64,000 nt of DNA from Gammaproteobacteria bacterium (GCA_021156105.1 JAJNBD010000001.1:124001-188000), one strand, 5' to 3'. Shown: positions 8,744-20,853, counted from the first letter of the stretch. Made by a program: numbers and translations. The notes: a model not told the origin generated them from the sequence alone.

Positions 8744-11344
8744 TTAGTAAACGTTTTGATTAGATGTGTCTTGGTAACCTGGAATGTTTGCAGCTATTGT
8801 GCTGAAGCTGCTTGTTTGATTCACCCCACCTAAGCCTTTTAGAACAAATTCAAAAACAATTTCTCGGTTAAATAGTGGTTCACCAGAGCCACTTAACGCG
8901 TAAAAAGTTCGGCTTAGCGCAAGCTCGGCCGCATAACAACAAGTGTTATAACCGAAGCCATATAGGTAAGTTTGAAAGTGCTTGTGGCTTATGTTGTAGT
9001 TCCAAGATGCCAAGCCATCAATTTTTTGTGTTAAGGGCCAAGCGGTAGAGGCAGTCAACTGGCTTAAATTATTTCGTGCATCTAAAGGATTAATTGTGGG
9101 TGGCGTATAAGGGTCGCCAAATTGTACATAGTTATAGCCAAGATTAATAATATGATTTGTGGCAGGCTTGTACTGAAAATTAAAATTACCATTATTTGTT
9201 TGATGGATTGCAGGGTCCCAAGCTAAATTGGCCGTTGTTGTCCAATTCTTGCTTAAAGCATATTTGGCAAAACCAACAAGCGGGGAGGCTGATTCCGTTG
9301 GTGAAAGTGCGCCAACAGTGTATTGAGAATCTTGGCAGCCATATTCTGAGCATAAGGCAACATCTCTATTTCGGCGATAATAGATTCTGCCAATACCAAA
9401 TTCACTTTGTTGGGCGCCTGTATCAGCATTCATAAATTTTGTGCTTAAAGCAACACTAACCTGATTCGCATCGCCAATACGGTCAATACTCGTAAAGCGG
9501 TTGGTTTGAAATAACTGATTGAAGGTAAAGGTCTGTAACGCAGTATCAAATAATGGGATTTGGTTTTGCGTGCGATTAGGTACGTAGAGATAATAAATAC
9601 GTGGTTCTAATGTTTGGTCATACTCTTTGCCAAACCAGCTGACATCTCGGTCAAAGAACAAGCCAGAATCAATATCGAATATAGGTAAACTACGAGTAAT
9701 CGAGTTCTCATTGCCAATAATAGGGTTAGAAAGATTGTATTCTGTCATATCCCATTGCAATGTAGGCTTAATGAACGAATAGCTATTACCCCAGTGCGTG
9801 CTGACTCCTGGTTCTGCATTGGTACGTAAGCCACTAGTTGGTTGCCCTGATGCTGAGTTAAATACCTCACCAGGATTGAGATCACGGTTAAAGTCAACAG
9901 TTTCACCGTTAAATAAATAATTGATATAAGGTGAAGTAGGGTAATTCAGGTTAAAGCTTAAATCAGGCAAACGTGAATACTGGTTTGCATTAGCTAGCAT
10001 CGTAACCGGATGCAAGGTTTGATATTTTTGTGCTAATAACTGCGCATCCCAATATTGAGAAGAATAGAGCAAAGAGCCTTGTTGCAATAACTGGCCTGTC
10101 ACTTGCGAGGGGAGATTAAAATCCTGCTGGAAATAATCATCCGTTACTTTAGTAACATCTACTTTGCCTTGAAGCTGTGGCGTAAAGTTAGTGATGTCTC
10201 TAAGGCGATAATACCAGCGTGTATCACTGGCGTTCTCAAGCCGTGCGAGCTCTGGCGTATTGGCAGGGTTAGCGCTGTAATCGCTTAACGCATTCTGTTG
10301 AAACTTGGCGAATGCAAGATCATTGGGTAGTGCACCAAGGTCTAGCTCGCTATTGCCGTGTTCGGTAAGAAGACGATTTTTGGTTGTCAAATAAAGATCA
10401 CGTTTTGAATACCAAGTAGGCGTAATGGTCATGTCATAGTTAGGGGCTATATTCCAATAATAGGGAATGCCGACGCCGATGCCGCCTAATTTACTACTGC
10501 TATAAGTGGGAATTAAAAAGCCGCTTTCACGGCGTTTATCAATAGGGAAGCTTAAATAAGGTGTGTAAAATACAGGAATAGATTTAAAAAATATTACTGC
10601 ATTTTTAGCATGACCTCTTCCGGTATCATGGTTTAAATCAATTTGTTTAGCTCGTATGTGCCAACTGACGTTGAGCGGCGAGCAAGTAGAGTAATTGGCA
10701 TCTTTAAGTATCACATACCCTTTTTTCGTTTGGCGAATTTGAGCAGCCTTTCCTTGCGCAACTAAGCCATTAACTTTGTAGCTACCATCAAGCATCTTTT
10801 TAAGCTGAATAGGTTGAAAGCCTAGGGCCATGCGATAAATGGCATCATCATAAACGCCTTGCTGCGAATTAGGATAGATTTTTGCATGATCCCCAGCCAC
10901 AACGCGGCTTGGTTCTCTAATAATCACGCGGTCTTTTAATTCAATGCTATTAATTTTTTGATTATTGGCATCACGATCGATTTGTGCTTGCTGGCTTTGA
11001 ATGAGGCGTCCTGCCTGCGCAATATTCACATTTCCTGTTAAGGTTGAAATGCCAGTGTTATGCAAATCACCACTATCCGCCGTAATGTCAGTGGTGCTCG
11101 TACTAACATCGCGCATGTTAATTGAGGTGTCGGTGCCATGTAAGTCTGGATCAACGTAATAGCCATTGCAAATATTGATGCCTGGCCTGTTTAACCAGCC
11201 TAAAGTATCAGCGGTTTCTAGAGGCGAATAGTTTTGGACAGGTGTATCCGCATGCCCAGAAGAAAACATGCCAAGACTGGTAATGACAGTAAACATATAA
11301 CGCCAGGAAAGCTTAAACTTTTTAAGGGGTTTATTTTGATACAT
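8744..11344 (-). CDS. lptD: LptD, LPS-assembly outer-membrane protein
   Basis: An 866-residue outer-membrane beta-barrel with a signal peptide, an N-terminal OstA/LptA-like jellyroll (about 80-230; TLTGNVNIAQAGR, KDRVIIREPSRVVAGDHA) and a long barrel. The family's disulfide cysteines are visible: Cys59 near the mature N-terminus, one in YSTCSPLNV, and the adjacent pair 802-803 (NTCCYA). LptD with LptE inserts lipopolysaccharide into the outer leaflet, so this organism makes LPS. It is usually cotranscribed with surA; here it is followed by the Lnt-like gene instead. A hairpin separates it from gyrB upstream. Confidence 0.95.
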   Translation of the reverse strand: MYQNKPLKKFKLSWRYMFTVITSLGMFSSGHADTPVQNYSPLETADTLGWLNRPGINICNGYYVDPDLHGTDTSINMRDVSTSTTDITADSGDLHNTGISTLTGNVNIAQAGRLIQSQQAQIDRDANNQKINSIELKDRVIIREPSRVVAGDHAKIYPNSQQGVYDDAIYRMALGFQPIQLKKMLDGSYKVNGLVAQGKAAQIRQTKKGYVILKDANYSTCSPLNVSWHIRAKQIDLNHDTGRGHAKNAVIFFKSIPVFYTPYLSFPIDKRRESGFLIPTYSSSKLGGIGVGIPYYWNIAPNYDMTITPTWYSKRDLYLTTKNRLLTEHGNSELDLGALPNDLAFAKFQQNALSDYSANPANTPELARLENASDTRWYYRLRDITNFTPQLQGKVDVTKVTDDYFQQDFNLPSQVTGQLLQQGSLLYSSQYWDAQLLAQKYQTLHPVTMLANANQYSRLPDLSFNLNYPTSPYINYLFNGETVDFNRDLNPGEVFNSASGQPTSGLRTNAEPGVSTHWGNSYSFIKPTLQWDMTEYNLSNPIIGNENSITRSLPIFDIDSGLFFDRDVSWFGKEYDQTLEPRIYYLYVPNRTQNQIPLFDTALQTFTFNQLFQTNRFTSIDRIGDANQVSVALSTKFMNADTGAQQSEFGIGRIYYRRNRDVALCSEYGCQDSQYTVGALSPTESASPLVGFAKYALSKNWTTTANLAWDPAIHQTNNGNFNFQYKPATNHIINLGYNYVQFGDPYTPPTINPLDARNNLSQLTASTAWPLTQKIDGLASWNYNISHKHFQTYLYGFGYNTCCYAAELALSRTFYALSGSGEPLFNREIVFEFVLKGLGGVNQTSSFSTIAANIPGYQDTSNQNVY

Positions 11345-11386
11345 GATGCTTATAAACTTTTTCCTGGCATGAAGTAGTTTGCAAAG

Positions 11387-11415
11387 GCATTATGCTCAAA
11401 TTTTGAGCATAATGC
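11387..11415. terminator. Long perfect hairpin between gyrB and lptD
   Basis: GCATTATGCTC (11387-11397) pairs perfectly with GAGCATAATGC (11405-11415) around AAATTTT; the stem can extend into the loop. Only a weak U-run follows on the minus strand, so it may attenuate gyrB readthrough or stabilise RNA ends rather than fully terminate. Confidence 0.5.
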
Positions 11416-11439
11416 TGCAAAAACGCTGTTTTTTTCGCT

Positions 11440-13917
<2,478 letters not shown>

Positions 13918-14037
13918 TTACCATGTTAGGATGATTTGTTGTAGCGACAAGTGGTAAGCTGCCGCAAAAGTGATTGCTGAACGCCTTTGGCTATTTACCC
14001 CTTTGATTTATTTAATGAATTAATCTAAGTCTTTTGA

Positions 14038-14433
14038 ATGAAAACACGGCATTTTCGACGTTGGCAGCGGATTCTAACTTATGTGATTCTCGCAGGTATT
14101 TTCCTTTTGCTTTTGCCTTTTTTAGAAACTCAAAAAGTGAGTGATTTTTGGCGGGGTGTGCGCTTTATTCTGCCCGATGCGCCAGAGGTTATTAGAAATG
14201 AAGCTCAATGGTCGGCGCCTGAAGCTTTTGTGGTGGTAGTGTCAAGCAACTCAAAAGATGTATTGGCGAGGTTGCAAGCTGCTGGCTTCCCAGGGGCGCT
14301 TAATGAAAAAGCCATTATGGTTGGGCCATACTTGCAATCATTTAAGTCGCAGGTAGATTTAAACAAAATTGGCCAAATTGCCGGGACTTCCGTTAAAATA
14401 ATGAACTTCGAACAGTCAAAACCTGGCGCGTAA
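14038..14433 (+). CDS. Membrane-anchored SPOR-like protein
   Basis: A 131-residue protein: basic N-terminus, one membrane helix (about 12-29), then a soluble domain (about 60-131) reading like a degenerate SPOR repeat (FVVVVSSNSKDVLARLQAAG, IMVGPYLQSFKSQ). A SPOR/DedD-type protein upstream of cvpA is the usual gammaproteobacterial order, and a CvpA gene follows after a few dozen bases. Role is probably septal peptidoglycan binding; the SPOR call is by pattern and position, not certain. Confidence 0.6.
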   Translation: MKTRHFRRWQRILTYVILAGIFLLLLPFLETQKVSDFWRGVRFILPDAPEVIRNEAQWSAPEAFVVVVSSNSKDVLARLQAAGFPGALNEKAIMVGPYLQSFKSQVDLNKIGQIAGTSVKIMNFEQSKPGA

Positions 14434-14480
14434 GCGATAGGGTAAAGTTGTTAAGAATAGGATTTTATTGGTTTTATATT

Positions 14481-14987
14481 ATGCTTACTATGTTAGATTT
14501 TGTTATTTTAGGGCTTATTGCCTTTTCAGGTATTGTTAGCATTTTTCGTGGGTTTGTTCGCGAGATTTTAGCGCTGGTGACTTGGGCGATTGCTGTTTGG
14601 GTAGCCTGGCATTTTGGCTCTGAGCTTTGTTTAATACTTGAACCTTATATACAAAGTAAAGTCGGCCGCTATCTTTTAGCTTATGGTGGTTTGTTTGTTT
14701 TAACCATGATCATTGGCGGTCTTGTTAACTATCTTTTTTCACAGCTAGTGGATAAATCAGGTTTGGGCGCAACTGACCGTACCTTGGGTTTATTATTCGG
14801 TTTGTTACGTGGTATTCTGATCATCGCTGTGATGCTCTTAGTCATGCGATTAACGCCAGTCGTCAAAGAACCATGGTGGCATCAGTCTAGACTTGTACCT
14901 TTATTTGCTCCTGTTGAGGTTTGGCTACAAGACTTTCTGCCAAAAGAGCAACGTTCTAATTTTGAAATGCGCAATGATACTCCTTAA
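14481..14987 (+). CDS. cvpA: CvpA family inner-membrane protein
   Basis: A four-helix inner-membrane protein of the CvpA/colicin V production family. The ATG at 14481 gives the family-typical start (MLTMLDFVILGLIAFSG followed by FRGFVREILALVTW); an upstream TTG at 14448 in the same frame would add 11 residues and has a slightly better ribosome site, so the start is not settled. Helices lie near 5-25, 30-45, 65-90 and 100-125, with the conserved DRTLGLLFGLLRG segment. CvpA is linked to envelope stress tolerance; its precise role is unclear. It is followed by the HtrA-type protease gene. Confidence 0.85.
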   Translation: MLTMLDFVILGLIAFSGIVSIFRGFVREILALVTWAIAVWVAWHFGSELCLILEPYIQSKVGRYLLAYGGLFVLTMIIGGLVNYLFSQLVDKSGLGATDRTLGLLFGLLRGILIIAVMLLVMRLTPVVKEPWWHQSRLVPLFAPVEVWLQDFLPKEQRSNFEMRNDTP

Positions 14988-15025
14988 GGTCAAAGGGTAA
15001 ACTTTTTAAATAAGGTTAAATAGCA

Positions 15026-16429
15026 ATGAAAATAAAATTTATTTCTCAAGTATTTTTTTCTCTGTGTATATTAGTAGCGCCAGCAGCTTTTGCTGATAAT
15101 GCGCTGCTAGCTGCCTCTATTGATAACAGCAATTTACCGGGAATGCTAAAAAAGGTAATGCCTTCTGTTGTGAATATTATGGTGACAGGTGAAGTGTCTG
15201 TCATGGTTGATCCTAATTCATTTAAGAATGTATTGCCAGAGGGAGTAACCATTGATCCAGATACAACGCCAGAGCAAGCGGGTGGGCTGTTACCCATTAA
15301 GCGTAAATTCACTAGTGTTGGTTCAGGCTTTATCGCAGATGCTGCTTCAGGATATATTATTACCAATGCTCATGTGGTGAAAGATAGCAAAACCATTACA
15401 GTGACTTTGAGTGATGGCCGAAAATTCTTAGCTAAACTAATTGGTGCTGATCCTCAATCAGATTTAGCTGTGTTGCAAATTAAACCTGATCGTTTGACGT
15501 CGATCCAATTTGCAGATTCAGATGATGTAAAAGTAGGCGAGCCTGTATTTGCCATCGGCAATCCCTTTGGTATTGGCCAAACGGTGACTTCAGGTATTGT
15601 GAGTGGTTTGGGAAGAAGCGATTTGCATATCGAAAATCTTGAAGATTTTATCCAAACCGATGCATCAATTAATCCTGGTAACTCTGGCGGTCCCTTAATT
15701 AATACGAATGGCAAAATGATTGGTGTTAATACGGCAATTCTTTCGCCTGCTGGTGGTAATATTGGAATTGGCTTCGCAATTCCTACCAATATGGCGAGAA
15801 GCGTGATGATGCAGTTGATCAAATATGGCGCTATTCACCGCGGTTTTATGGGGGTAGTGGTTAATGATATTGCGCCTGATATTGCCCAAAGCTTAAATGT
15901 GCCGGAAGATTCTGGCGCCTTAGTTGCCATGGTAACGCCAAATTCTCCAGCTGCTAAAGCAGGGATGAAAGTTGGTGATATTATTATTTCTATTAATGGT
16001 AAAGCTATTAAAAACGCAGCAGCTGTAAAAAATTATATTGGCTTGCAGCAAGTTGGTGCGACGCTAAATGTTGTTTATCTACGTAATGGTGAAAAGCTCA
16101 CCGTGCATTTAGTTACTATTGATCCAGATATTTTTCAACGCCAATCTGAACTGCAAAATCCTTTCTTGTTTGGAATTGATATGCAGAATTTCGAAGCTCA
16201 AACTACGATGGCAGGTTATATTCAAGGCGTGCAAGTGGCGCGTATCCAGCCTGATAGCCCAGGTTGGCGCGCAGGTTTAAGAGACGGCGATGTGATTCTC
16301 TCTGCAAATCAACAGCCTGTTAAAAATATTACGGATTTGAAAAAAGGCGTGAAGCTAAATAACCAGCAGTTATTACTCAATATCTTTAGGCCATCAAATA
16401 ATGCTGGTTCTTATATTGTAATTTATTAA
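15026..16429 (+). CDS. degQ: Periplasmic serine protease, DegP/DegQ (HtrA) family
   Basis: A 467-residue HtrA protease: signal peptide (cleavage near AFA-DN, residue 23), trypsin-like domain with catalytic His116 (ITNAHVVKD), Asp146 (DPQSDLAVL) and Ser220 (NPGNSGGPL), then two PDZ domains (about 270-350 and 370-465). It degrades or refolds misfolded envelope proteins and so complements SurA encoded about 9 kb away. DegP and DegQ cannot be separated reliably by reading; the chosen symbol reflects the general family. It lies 38 bases after cvpA. Confidence 0.93.
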   Translation: MKIKFISQVFFSLCILVAPAAFADNALLAASIDNSNLPGMLKKVMPSVVNIMVTGEVSVMVDPNSFKNVLPEGVTIDPDTTPEQAGGLLPIKRKFTSVGSGFIADAASGYIITNAHVVKDSKTITVTLSDGRKFLAKLIGADPQSDLAVLQIKPDRLTSIQFADSDDVKVGEPVFAIGNPFGIGQTVTSGIVSGLGRSDLHIENLEDFIQTDASINPGNSGGPLINTNGKMIGVNTAILSPAGGNIGIGFAIPTNMARSVMMQLIKYGAIHRGFMGVVVNDIAPDIAQSLNVPEDSGALVAMVTPNSPAAKAGMKVGDIIISINGKAIKNAAAVKNYIGLQQVGATLNVVYLRNGEKLTVHLVTIDPDIFQRQSELQNPFLFGIDMQNFEAQTTMAGYIQGVQVARIQPDSPGWRAGLRDGDVILSANQQPVKNITDLKKGVKLNNQQLLLNIFRPSNNAGSYIVIY

Positions 16430-16486
16430 TGATGATATTTACTGATGCGGTTCGCATGGCGAAAAATAAGTTAAGGAAACCATAAC

Positions 16487-17293
16487 GTGAAATATGGAAA
16501 GTTATTGATCATAAGCTTTTTGATTTCCCTTCTTGTGGGGTGCGGAACAACAACAAAACGTCGATATTCGATGGATCAAGATTGTGCGCCAAACTTTAAA
16601 GTCGACATGAGTAAGGTTCAAGACGCAGAACCAAAGGATGAGCCATATAGTAAAAGAGCAAATCCCTCCAAATATCGTGTGCTAGGCCATACCTATTATG
16701 TTCGAAAAACCGCTGTAGGTTATGATGAAACAGGTATTGCTTCATGGTATGGTATGAAATTTCATGCGCATAAAACATCAACCGGTGAAATGTATGATGT
16801 GAGTAAAATGACTGCAGCCAGCAAAGAATTACCCTTGCCATGCTATGTAAAAGTAACCAACTTAAAAAATGGTAAGCAGGCTATTGTAAAAGTTAATGAC
16901 CGTGGGCCGTTCCATGAAAACCGTATTATTGATTTATCTTATGTGGCGGCACGCAAATTAGGTATATGGCCAAAAGGAACCGGACTTGTGCGCGTGCAAG
17001 GTATTGATGCACGTACTTGGCATGGTCAAACAGTGACAACTGTACCCGTTAAAGGTAAGCCACAAATCTATATGCAGATTGGTGCTTTCCGAGTACGCTC
17101 AAATGCGGAAGGTTTGGTGGCGCGTATTCAGAAAATCACTTCAGATCAAATCCAAATTAAGACGGTTCAATTGGCGGGAGCGCCAATTTATAAAGTACAA
17201 ATTGGCCCATTAGCGTCTGTAGATAAATCTGATAGTCTGTTCTCAGCATTAGAGCGCGAAAAACTTGGTACGCCAATGACAGTTATTCAATAA
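16487..17293 (+). CDS. rlpA: RlpA-family septal lipoprotein (lytic transglycosylase)
   Basis: A 268-residue lipoprotein: lipobox LLVGC with Cys19, an RlpA-like double-psi beta-barrel (about 80-165: GIASWYGMKFHAHKTSTGE, KVNDRGPFHENRIIDLS) and a C-terminal SPOR domain (about 190-268, IYMQIGAFRVRSNAEG). RlpA cuts glycan strands lacking stem peptides at the septum. The start is GTG at 16487, preceded by AAGGA, and gives an intact signal peptide. It follows the HtrA gene by 57 bases. This is the third SPOR-type protein in the window. Confidence 0.92.
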   Translation: MKYGKLLIISFLISLLVGCGTTTKRRYSMDQDCAPNFKVDMSKVQDAEPKDEPYSKRANPSKYRVLGHTYYVRKTAVGYDETGIASWYGMKFHAHKTSTGEMYDVSKMTAASKELPLPCYVKVTNLKNGKQAIVKVNDRGPFHENRIIDLSYVAARKLGIWPKGTGLVRVQGIDARTWHGQTVTTVPVKGKPQIYMQIGAFRVRSNAEGLVARIQKITSDQIQIKTVQLAGAPIYKVQIGPLASVDKSDSLFSALEREKLGTPMTVIQ

Positions 17294-17311
17294 TCAAGGT
17301 CTGTATCAGTG

Positions 17312-17390
17312 CCACGACCGTGAGGGAGTGGCTAATAAAATAATTGTCCAGCAACAACCCCAGAATCGTGAGAGCGGTTAATAAAAAGTT
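17312..17390 (+). repeat. Short imperfect tandem repeat upstream of dapD
   Basis: Two similar units, CGTGAGGGAGTGGCTAATAA (from about 17319) and CGTGAGAGCGGTTAATAA (from about 17365), lie in the 97-base leader of dapD. The first also sits in a small hairpin with GCCAC and GTGGC arms. The repeat could be a regulatory site or a decayed element; nothing further can be said. Confidence 0.35.
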
Positions 17391-18197
17391 ATGAAAGAAA
17401 TCATTGAAGCTCATTTTGAAGCTCGTCAAACGTTGACGCCACAAAGTGCGCCAGAAGAGCTGCGCGCAGCAGTGGCAGAAGTTTTTATTAAACTAGACTC
17501 TGGCGAATTAAGAGTTGCTGAAAAAATTGCGGGTGAATGGACGACGCATCAATGGATAAAAAAAGCCATTTTGCTTTCTTTTAAACTGAATGAAAACCAG
17601 TTGATGGATTCATGTTATACCCATTTCTACGATAAAGCACCTTTAAAATTCGCTCATATGAGCGCAGAGCAGTTTGCATCAACAGGGGCTCGTGTTGTGC
17701 CGCCGACGACTGTTCGCTATGGAAGTTTTATTGCAAAAAATACAGTGCTGATGCCGTGCTTTGTTAACATGGGCGCTTATATTGATGAAGGTTGCATGAT
17801 TGATACTTGGGCAACGGTAGGTTCTTGTGCGCAAATTGGTAAGCATGTGCATCTATCAGGCGGCGTTGGTATTGGTGGTGTGCTAGAACCCTTACAAGCA
17901 AACCCAACCATCATTGAAGATAATGTTTTTATTGGTGCACGCTCTGAAATTGTTGAAGGAGTTATTGTTGAAAAAAACTCAGTGATCAGCATGGGGGTCT
18001 ATATTGGTCAATCGACTAAAATTTACCATCGCGAAACTGGCGAGATTTTTTATGGGCGCGTGCCGGAAGGCTCAGTGGTGGTGCCAGGCGCTTTACCTGC
18101 AAAAGATGGATCACATAGTTTATATTGCGCTGTCATCATTAAACAAGTTGACGAAAAAACCCGTGCCAAAACGAGTATTAATGAACTATTAAGATAA
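17391..18197 (+). CDS. dapD: Tetrahydrodipicolinate N-succinyltransferase
   Basis: A 268-residue left-handed beta-helix acyltransferase that succinylates tetrahydrodipicolinate in the succinylase branch of diaminopimelate/lysine synthesis. The hexapeptide core runs from [15 protein letters not shown] through [20 protein letters not shown] to [17 protein letters not shown], with the family's [14 protein letters not shown]. Length matches the family (E. coli 274). dapA and asd of the same pathway are elsewhere in this window (24.2 and 54.0 kb), not in one operon. Confidence 0.97.
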   Translation: MKEIIEAHFEARQTLTPQSAPEELRAAVAEVFIKLDSGELRVAEKIAGEWTTHQWIKKAILLSFKLNENQLMDSCYTHFYDKAPLKFAHMSAEQFASTGARVVPPTTVRYGSFIAKNTVLMPCFVNMGAYIDEGCMIDTWATVGSCAQIGKHVHLSGGVGIGGVLEPLQANPTIIEDNVFIGARSEIVEGVIVEKNSVISMGVYIGQSTKIYHRETGEIFYGRVPEGSVVVPGALPAKDGSHSLYCAVIIKQVDEKTRAKTSINELLR

Positions 18198-18207
18198 AGG
18201 GTTTATA

Positions 18208-18250
18208 GTAGGCGTGCCCTCTGTGGAGCATGCGCTACGTTTTGCCAACC
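18208..18250. repeat. Degenerate copy of the GTGGGCA palindromic element
   Basis: On the minus strand the segment begins GGTTGGCAAAACGTAGCG, closely matching GGTGGGCAAAGCGCAGCG of the 76-bp elements at 43583 and 53927, and it ends with a GTAGG-type terminus. It lies in the dapD-epmB gap and looks like a decayed copy. Confidence 0.5.
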
Positions 18251-18302
18251 TTGGGCTAAGCATCCAAAAGTAAAAAAATTATATAAAAATTTAATTATTT
18301 CT

Positions 18303-19271
18303 ATGTCAAAAAAACCTTGGCAAAAAATCCTTGCTGAAACAATTAACGATCTTGAAACATTGGCAAAGCTGCTTCAAGTTCAGCCACATGAGCTTGCTCA
18401 CCAAAGTTTTCCGCTAAAAATCCCTAAGGCTTGGATCAAAAAAATTGAAAAAGGTAATGCGCAAGATCCTTTGTTACGCCAGATTTTACCAGTGGCCGAA
18501 GAAGTGACCAATATTCCTGGTTTTGAATTAGATCCACTCAAAGAACGCGAAGCTTCACCTATTCCTGGATTATTGCATAAATACCAATCGCGCGTGTTGT
18601 TAATTATGACAGGCATATGTGGTATTAATTGTCGTTATTGTTTTCGGCGTAATTTTCCTTATGAGGAGCATCGAACCGGTCAGCAGCAGTGGCAAAAAGC
18701 TCTTGAATACATTGCTGAACATCCAGAAATTAATGAAGTTGTATTTAGCGGTGGCGATCCATTATTAGCGCCTGACAATATCCTGGCAAAATTAGCGCAG
18801 AAAATTGCTGAGATTCACCATGTAAAAACCTTGCGCATCCATACGCGCTTACCAGTTTTTATTCCTGAGCGCTGTGATAAAGATTTTTTTCAGTGGTTTA
18901 CTGGAACACGTTTGAAACCAGTCATGGTTTTGCATATCAATCACCCCAATGAAATTGATACCAAGCTGGCTAAAAAAATGCGCAGTTTAAAGAAACGCGG
19001 GATAAGCTTGTTAAATCAAAGTGTCTTATTGAAAGGCATTAATGATGATGCGCAGACTTTAAAAACTTTGAGTGAAAAATTATTCTTTGATTGTGATATT
19101 TTGCCTTATTATATTCATGCTTTGGATAAGGTCAAAGGAGCGGCGCATTTTGAAGTAGAAAAGTCTCAAGCATTGCAGCTTCAACAAGAGCTGCAAGGAT
19201 TATTAGCAGGCTACCTTGTGCCCAAATTTGTCCAAGAAATTCCTGGGGAAAATTCTAAAAAAGGATTGTAA
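18303..19271 (+). CDS. epmB: EF-P beta-lysylation protein EpmB (lysine 2,3-aminomutase-like)
   Basis: A 322-residue radical-SAM enzyme of the KamA family. The iron-sulfur cluster motif is Cys106-GIN-Cys110-RY-Cys113, followed by FRRNFPYEEH. It converts alpha-lysine to beta-lysine, which EpmA attaches to elongation factor P to relieve ribosome stalling at prolines. Length and the N-terminal W-x-K-I-L-A segment suit EpmB rather than the longer catabolic aminomutases. EpmA and EF-P are not in this window. C-terminal CDILPYYIHALDKVKGAAHF is typical. Confidence 0.93.
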   Translation: MSKKPWQKILAETINDLETLAKLLQVQPHELAHQSFPLKIPKAWIKKIEKGNAQDPLLRQILPVAEEVTNIPGFELDPLKEREASPIPGLLHKYQSRVLLIMTGICGINCRYCFRRNFPYEEHRTGQQQWQKALEYIAEHPEINEVVFSGGDPLLAPDNILAKLAQKIAEIHHVKTLRIHTRLPVFIPERCDKDFFQWFTGTRLKPVMVLHINHPNEIDTKLAKKMRSLKKRGISLLNQSVLLKGINDDAQTLKTLSEKLFFDCDILPYYIHALDKVKGAAHFEVEKSQALQLQQELQGLLAGYLVPKFVQEIPGENSKKGL

Positions 19272-19283
19272 AATTTTTTTGAC

Positions 19284-19502
19284 TTGTCTGATATTTTCGC
19301 TAAAGCAGCGACGGTAGGTGGTACCTTGGTAAAACAAGAATTTACTCCAGTAGGAACGGCTTCTATTGCATTTAATACGTTTGCAGCTACTCTGAGACTG
19401 GTTGAGTTTGTTGGACTTTGTAAAAGTGCATCAGCAGTAGCGGCTGATGAAGGTCAGCGAGCAGAGCGGAATCCGCTTGTGCCGGGTGGTCCCAACGTTT
19501 AA
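19284..19502 (+). CDS. Possible small protein, unknown
   Basis: A 72-residue frame starting with TTG 12 bases after epmB; no good ribosome site is close. The translation is Ala/Val-rich with a possible hydrophobic helix (about 22-50) and looks protein-like rather than random, ending NPLVPGGPNV. A hairpin follows it. It could be a real small gene or the remnant of one. No family recognised. Confidence 0.35.
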   Translation: MSDIFAKAATVGGTLVKQEFTPVGTASIAFNTFAATLRLVEFVGLCKSASAVAADEGQRAERNPLVPGGPNV

Positions 19503-19517
19503 ATATTTCTATTGCTA

Positions 19518-19541
19518 CCAGATAATCTTTTGTTTATCTGG
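19518..19541 (+). terminator. Hairpin upstream of ackA
   Basis: CCAGATAA (19518-19525) pairs with TTATCTGG (19534-19541). No strong U-run follows directly, but a second small hairpin (GAGAC/GTCTC, 19571-19586) with TTT comes soon after, so transcription from the epmB side probably ends here. Confidence 0.35.
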
Positions 19542-19619
19542 CTTGCATCTGGTTTTCCCTAATTTTCAATGAGACAATTTGGTCTCTTTGCGAAGATTTT
19601 ACCTGATAAAATTAAGGTG

Positions 19620-19625
19620 TATACT
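19620..19625 (+). promoter_or_regulatory. Candidate -10 box for ackA-pta
   Basis: TATACT at 19620-19625, 31 bases before the chosen ackA ATG. The -35 region is weak. Supported mainly by position. Confidence 0.3.
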
Positions 19626-19656
19626 TGATGGTAATACTCTTAATGACTATCAATCT

Positions 19657-20835
19657 ATGTTTCAAGCTATTTTAATTTTAAACTGTGGCAGTTCTTCAAT
19701 TAAATTTCAATTATTTGATCATAAGCTTGAACGTACCTTATTGGTTGGTCTGGCCGAAAATATTGGGGGAGATGTTGGTTTTAAATATCAAACGGAACAA
19801 AGTAATTATAAAAAAAATCTTGGTGCGCTCAGTTATGCGGAAGTATTTGCGCAACTTGTTCCTGTGCTTCAGGAAGTACTGGGGTCAGCATCTTTAATTG
19901 CCATTGGTCATCGTGTTGTACACGGCGGAAATTTTACTCAACCAGTTATTATTAACGAGCAGATTTTAAACCAAATTAAAAACTGCACTGAACTTGCACC
20001 TTTGCATAATCCAGCCAATATTTTAGGAATAGAGTGTGCGCAACAGGCTTTTCCTCAAGTTCCTCAAGTGGCGGTTTTTGACACGGCCTTTCATCAAACC
20101 CTTCCAGACTATGCTTATACCTATGGCTTACCTAAAGTTTATGAAGATAAGTACCAAGTAAGGCGCTATGGATTTCATGGCATTAGCTATCAATATTTAT
20201 TTCCAGAAGCTGCAAGAATATTACAAATTCCTCTAGAAAACTCTGCGTTTATTGCGGCGCATTTGGGCAACGGCGCTAGTGTTTGTGCAGCATTAAATGG
20301 AAAAAGTGTCGATACGAGCATGGGATTAACGCCTTTAGAAGGATTGTTGATGGGGACGCGCTGTGGTGATCTTGATCCTGGGCTATTTGAGTATTTAACC
20401 CGTTGTTTAAAAATTTCCGCGCAGGAGTTAACAAGCATTTTAAATAAGCAAAGTGGAATGTTAGGTGTTTCGGGTTTAAGTAACGATATGCGTCAGTTAG
20501 AAGCTGCCGCCGCAGAAGGTAATCAGCAAGCTCAATTAACGATTGAAATTTTTTGCTATCGCTTAGCCAAATATATTGCAGCCTATATTGTTCCCTTAGG
20601 ACGTTTAGACGGCTTAATTTTTAGTGGTGGCATAGGAGAAAACTCTAGTATGGTTAGAGAAAAAGTTCTAAACAGACTAAGTTTTTTAGGATTTAAGTTA
20701 GCGGTTGAGCAAAATAAACTTCAGGGCGCGGAAACGCGGGGAATTATTACGGAGAAAGATAGTAAGCCAGCGCTAGTGATTAAAACGCAAGAAGAAAGAA
20801 TGATTGCGATAGAAGCATTTAAGCTTGTCGCTTGA
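19657..20835 (+). CDS. ackA: Acetate kinase
   Basis: A 392-residue ASKHA-fold kinase interconverting acetate + ATP and acetyl phosphate + ADP. The frame is open from 19579, but the ATG at 19657 gives the family start MFQAILILNCGSSSIKFQL; the upstream 26 codons are not conserved-looking. Signatures: GHRVVHGG, the phosphate-binding AHLGNGASVCA, DTSMGLTPLEGLLMGTRCGDL, and the C-terminal LIFSGGIGENS. It is followed 18 bases later by pta, forming the standard acetate/acetyl-CoA pair. Confidence 0.96.
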   Translation: MFQAILILNCGSSSIKFQLFDHKLERTLLVGLAENIGGDVGFKYQTEQSNYKKNLGALSYAEVFAQLVPVLQEVLGSASLIAIGHRVVHGGNFTQPVIINEQILNQIKNCTELAPLHNPANILGIECAQQAFPQVPQVAVFDTAFHQTLPDYAYTYGLPKVYEDKYQVRRYGFHGISYQYLFPEAARILQIPLENSAFIAAHLGNGASVCAALNGKSVDTSMGLTPLEGLLMGTRCGDLDPGLFEYLTRCLKISAQELTSILNKQSGMLGVSGLSNDMRQLEAAAAEGNQQAQLTIEIFCYRLAKYIAAYIVPLGRLDGLIFSGGIGENSSMVREKVLNRLSFLGFKLAVEQNKLQGAETRGIITEKDSKPALVIKTQEERMIAIEAFKLVA

Positions 20836-20853
20836 ATTAAAAAAGGAAAATAT

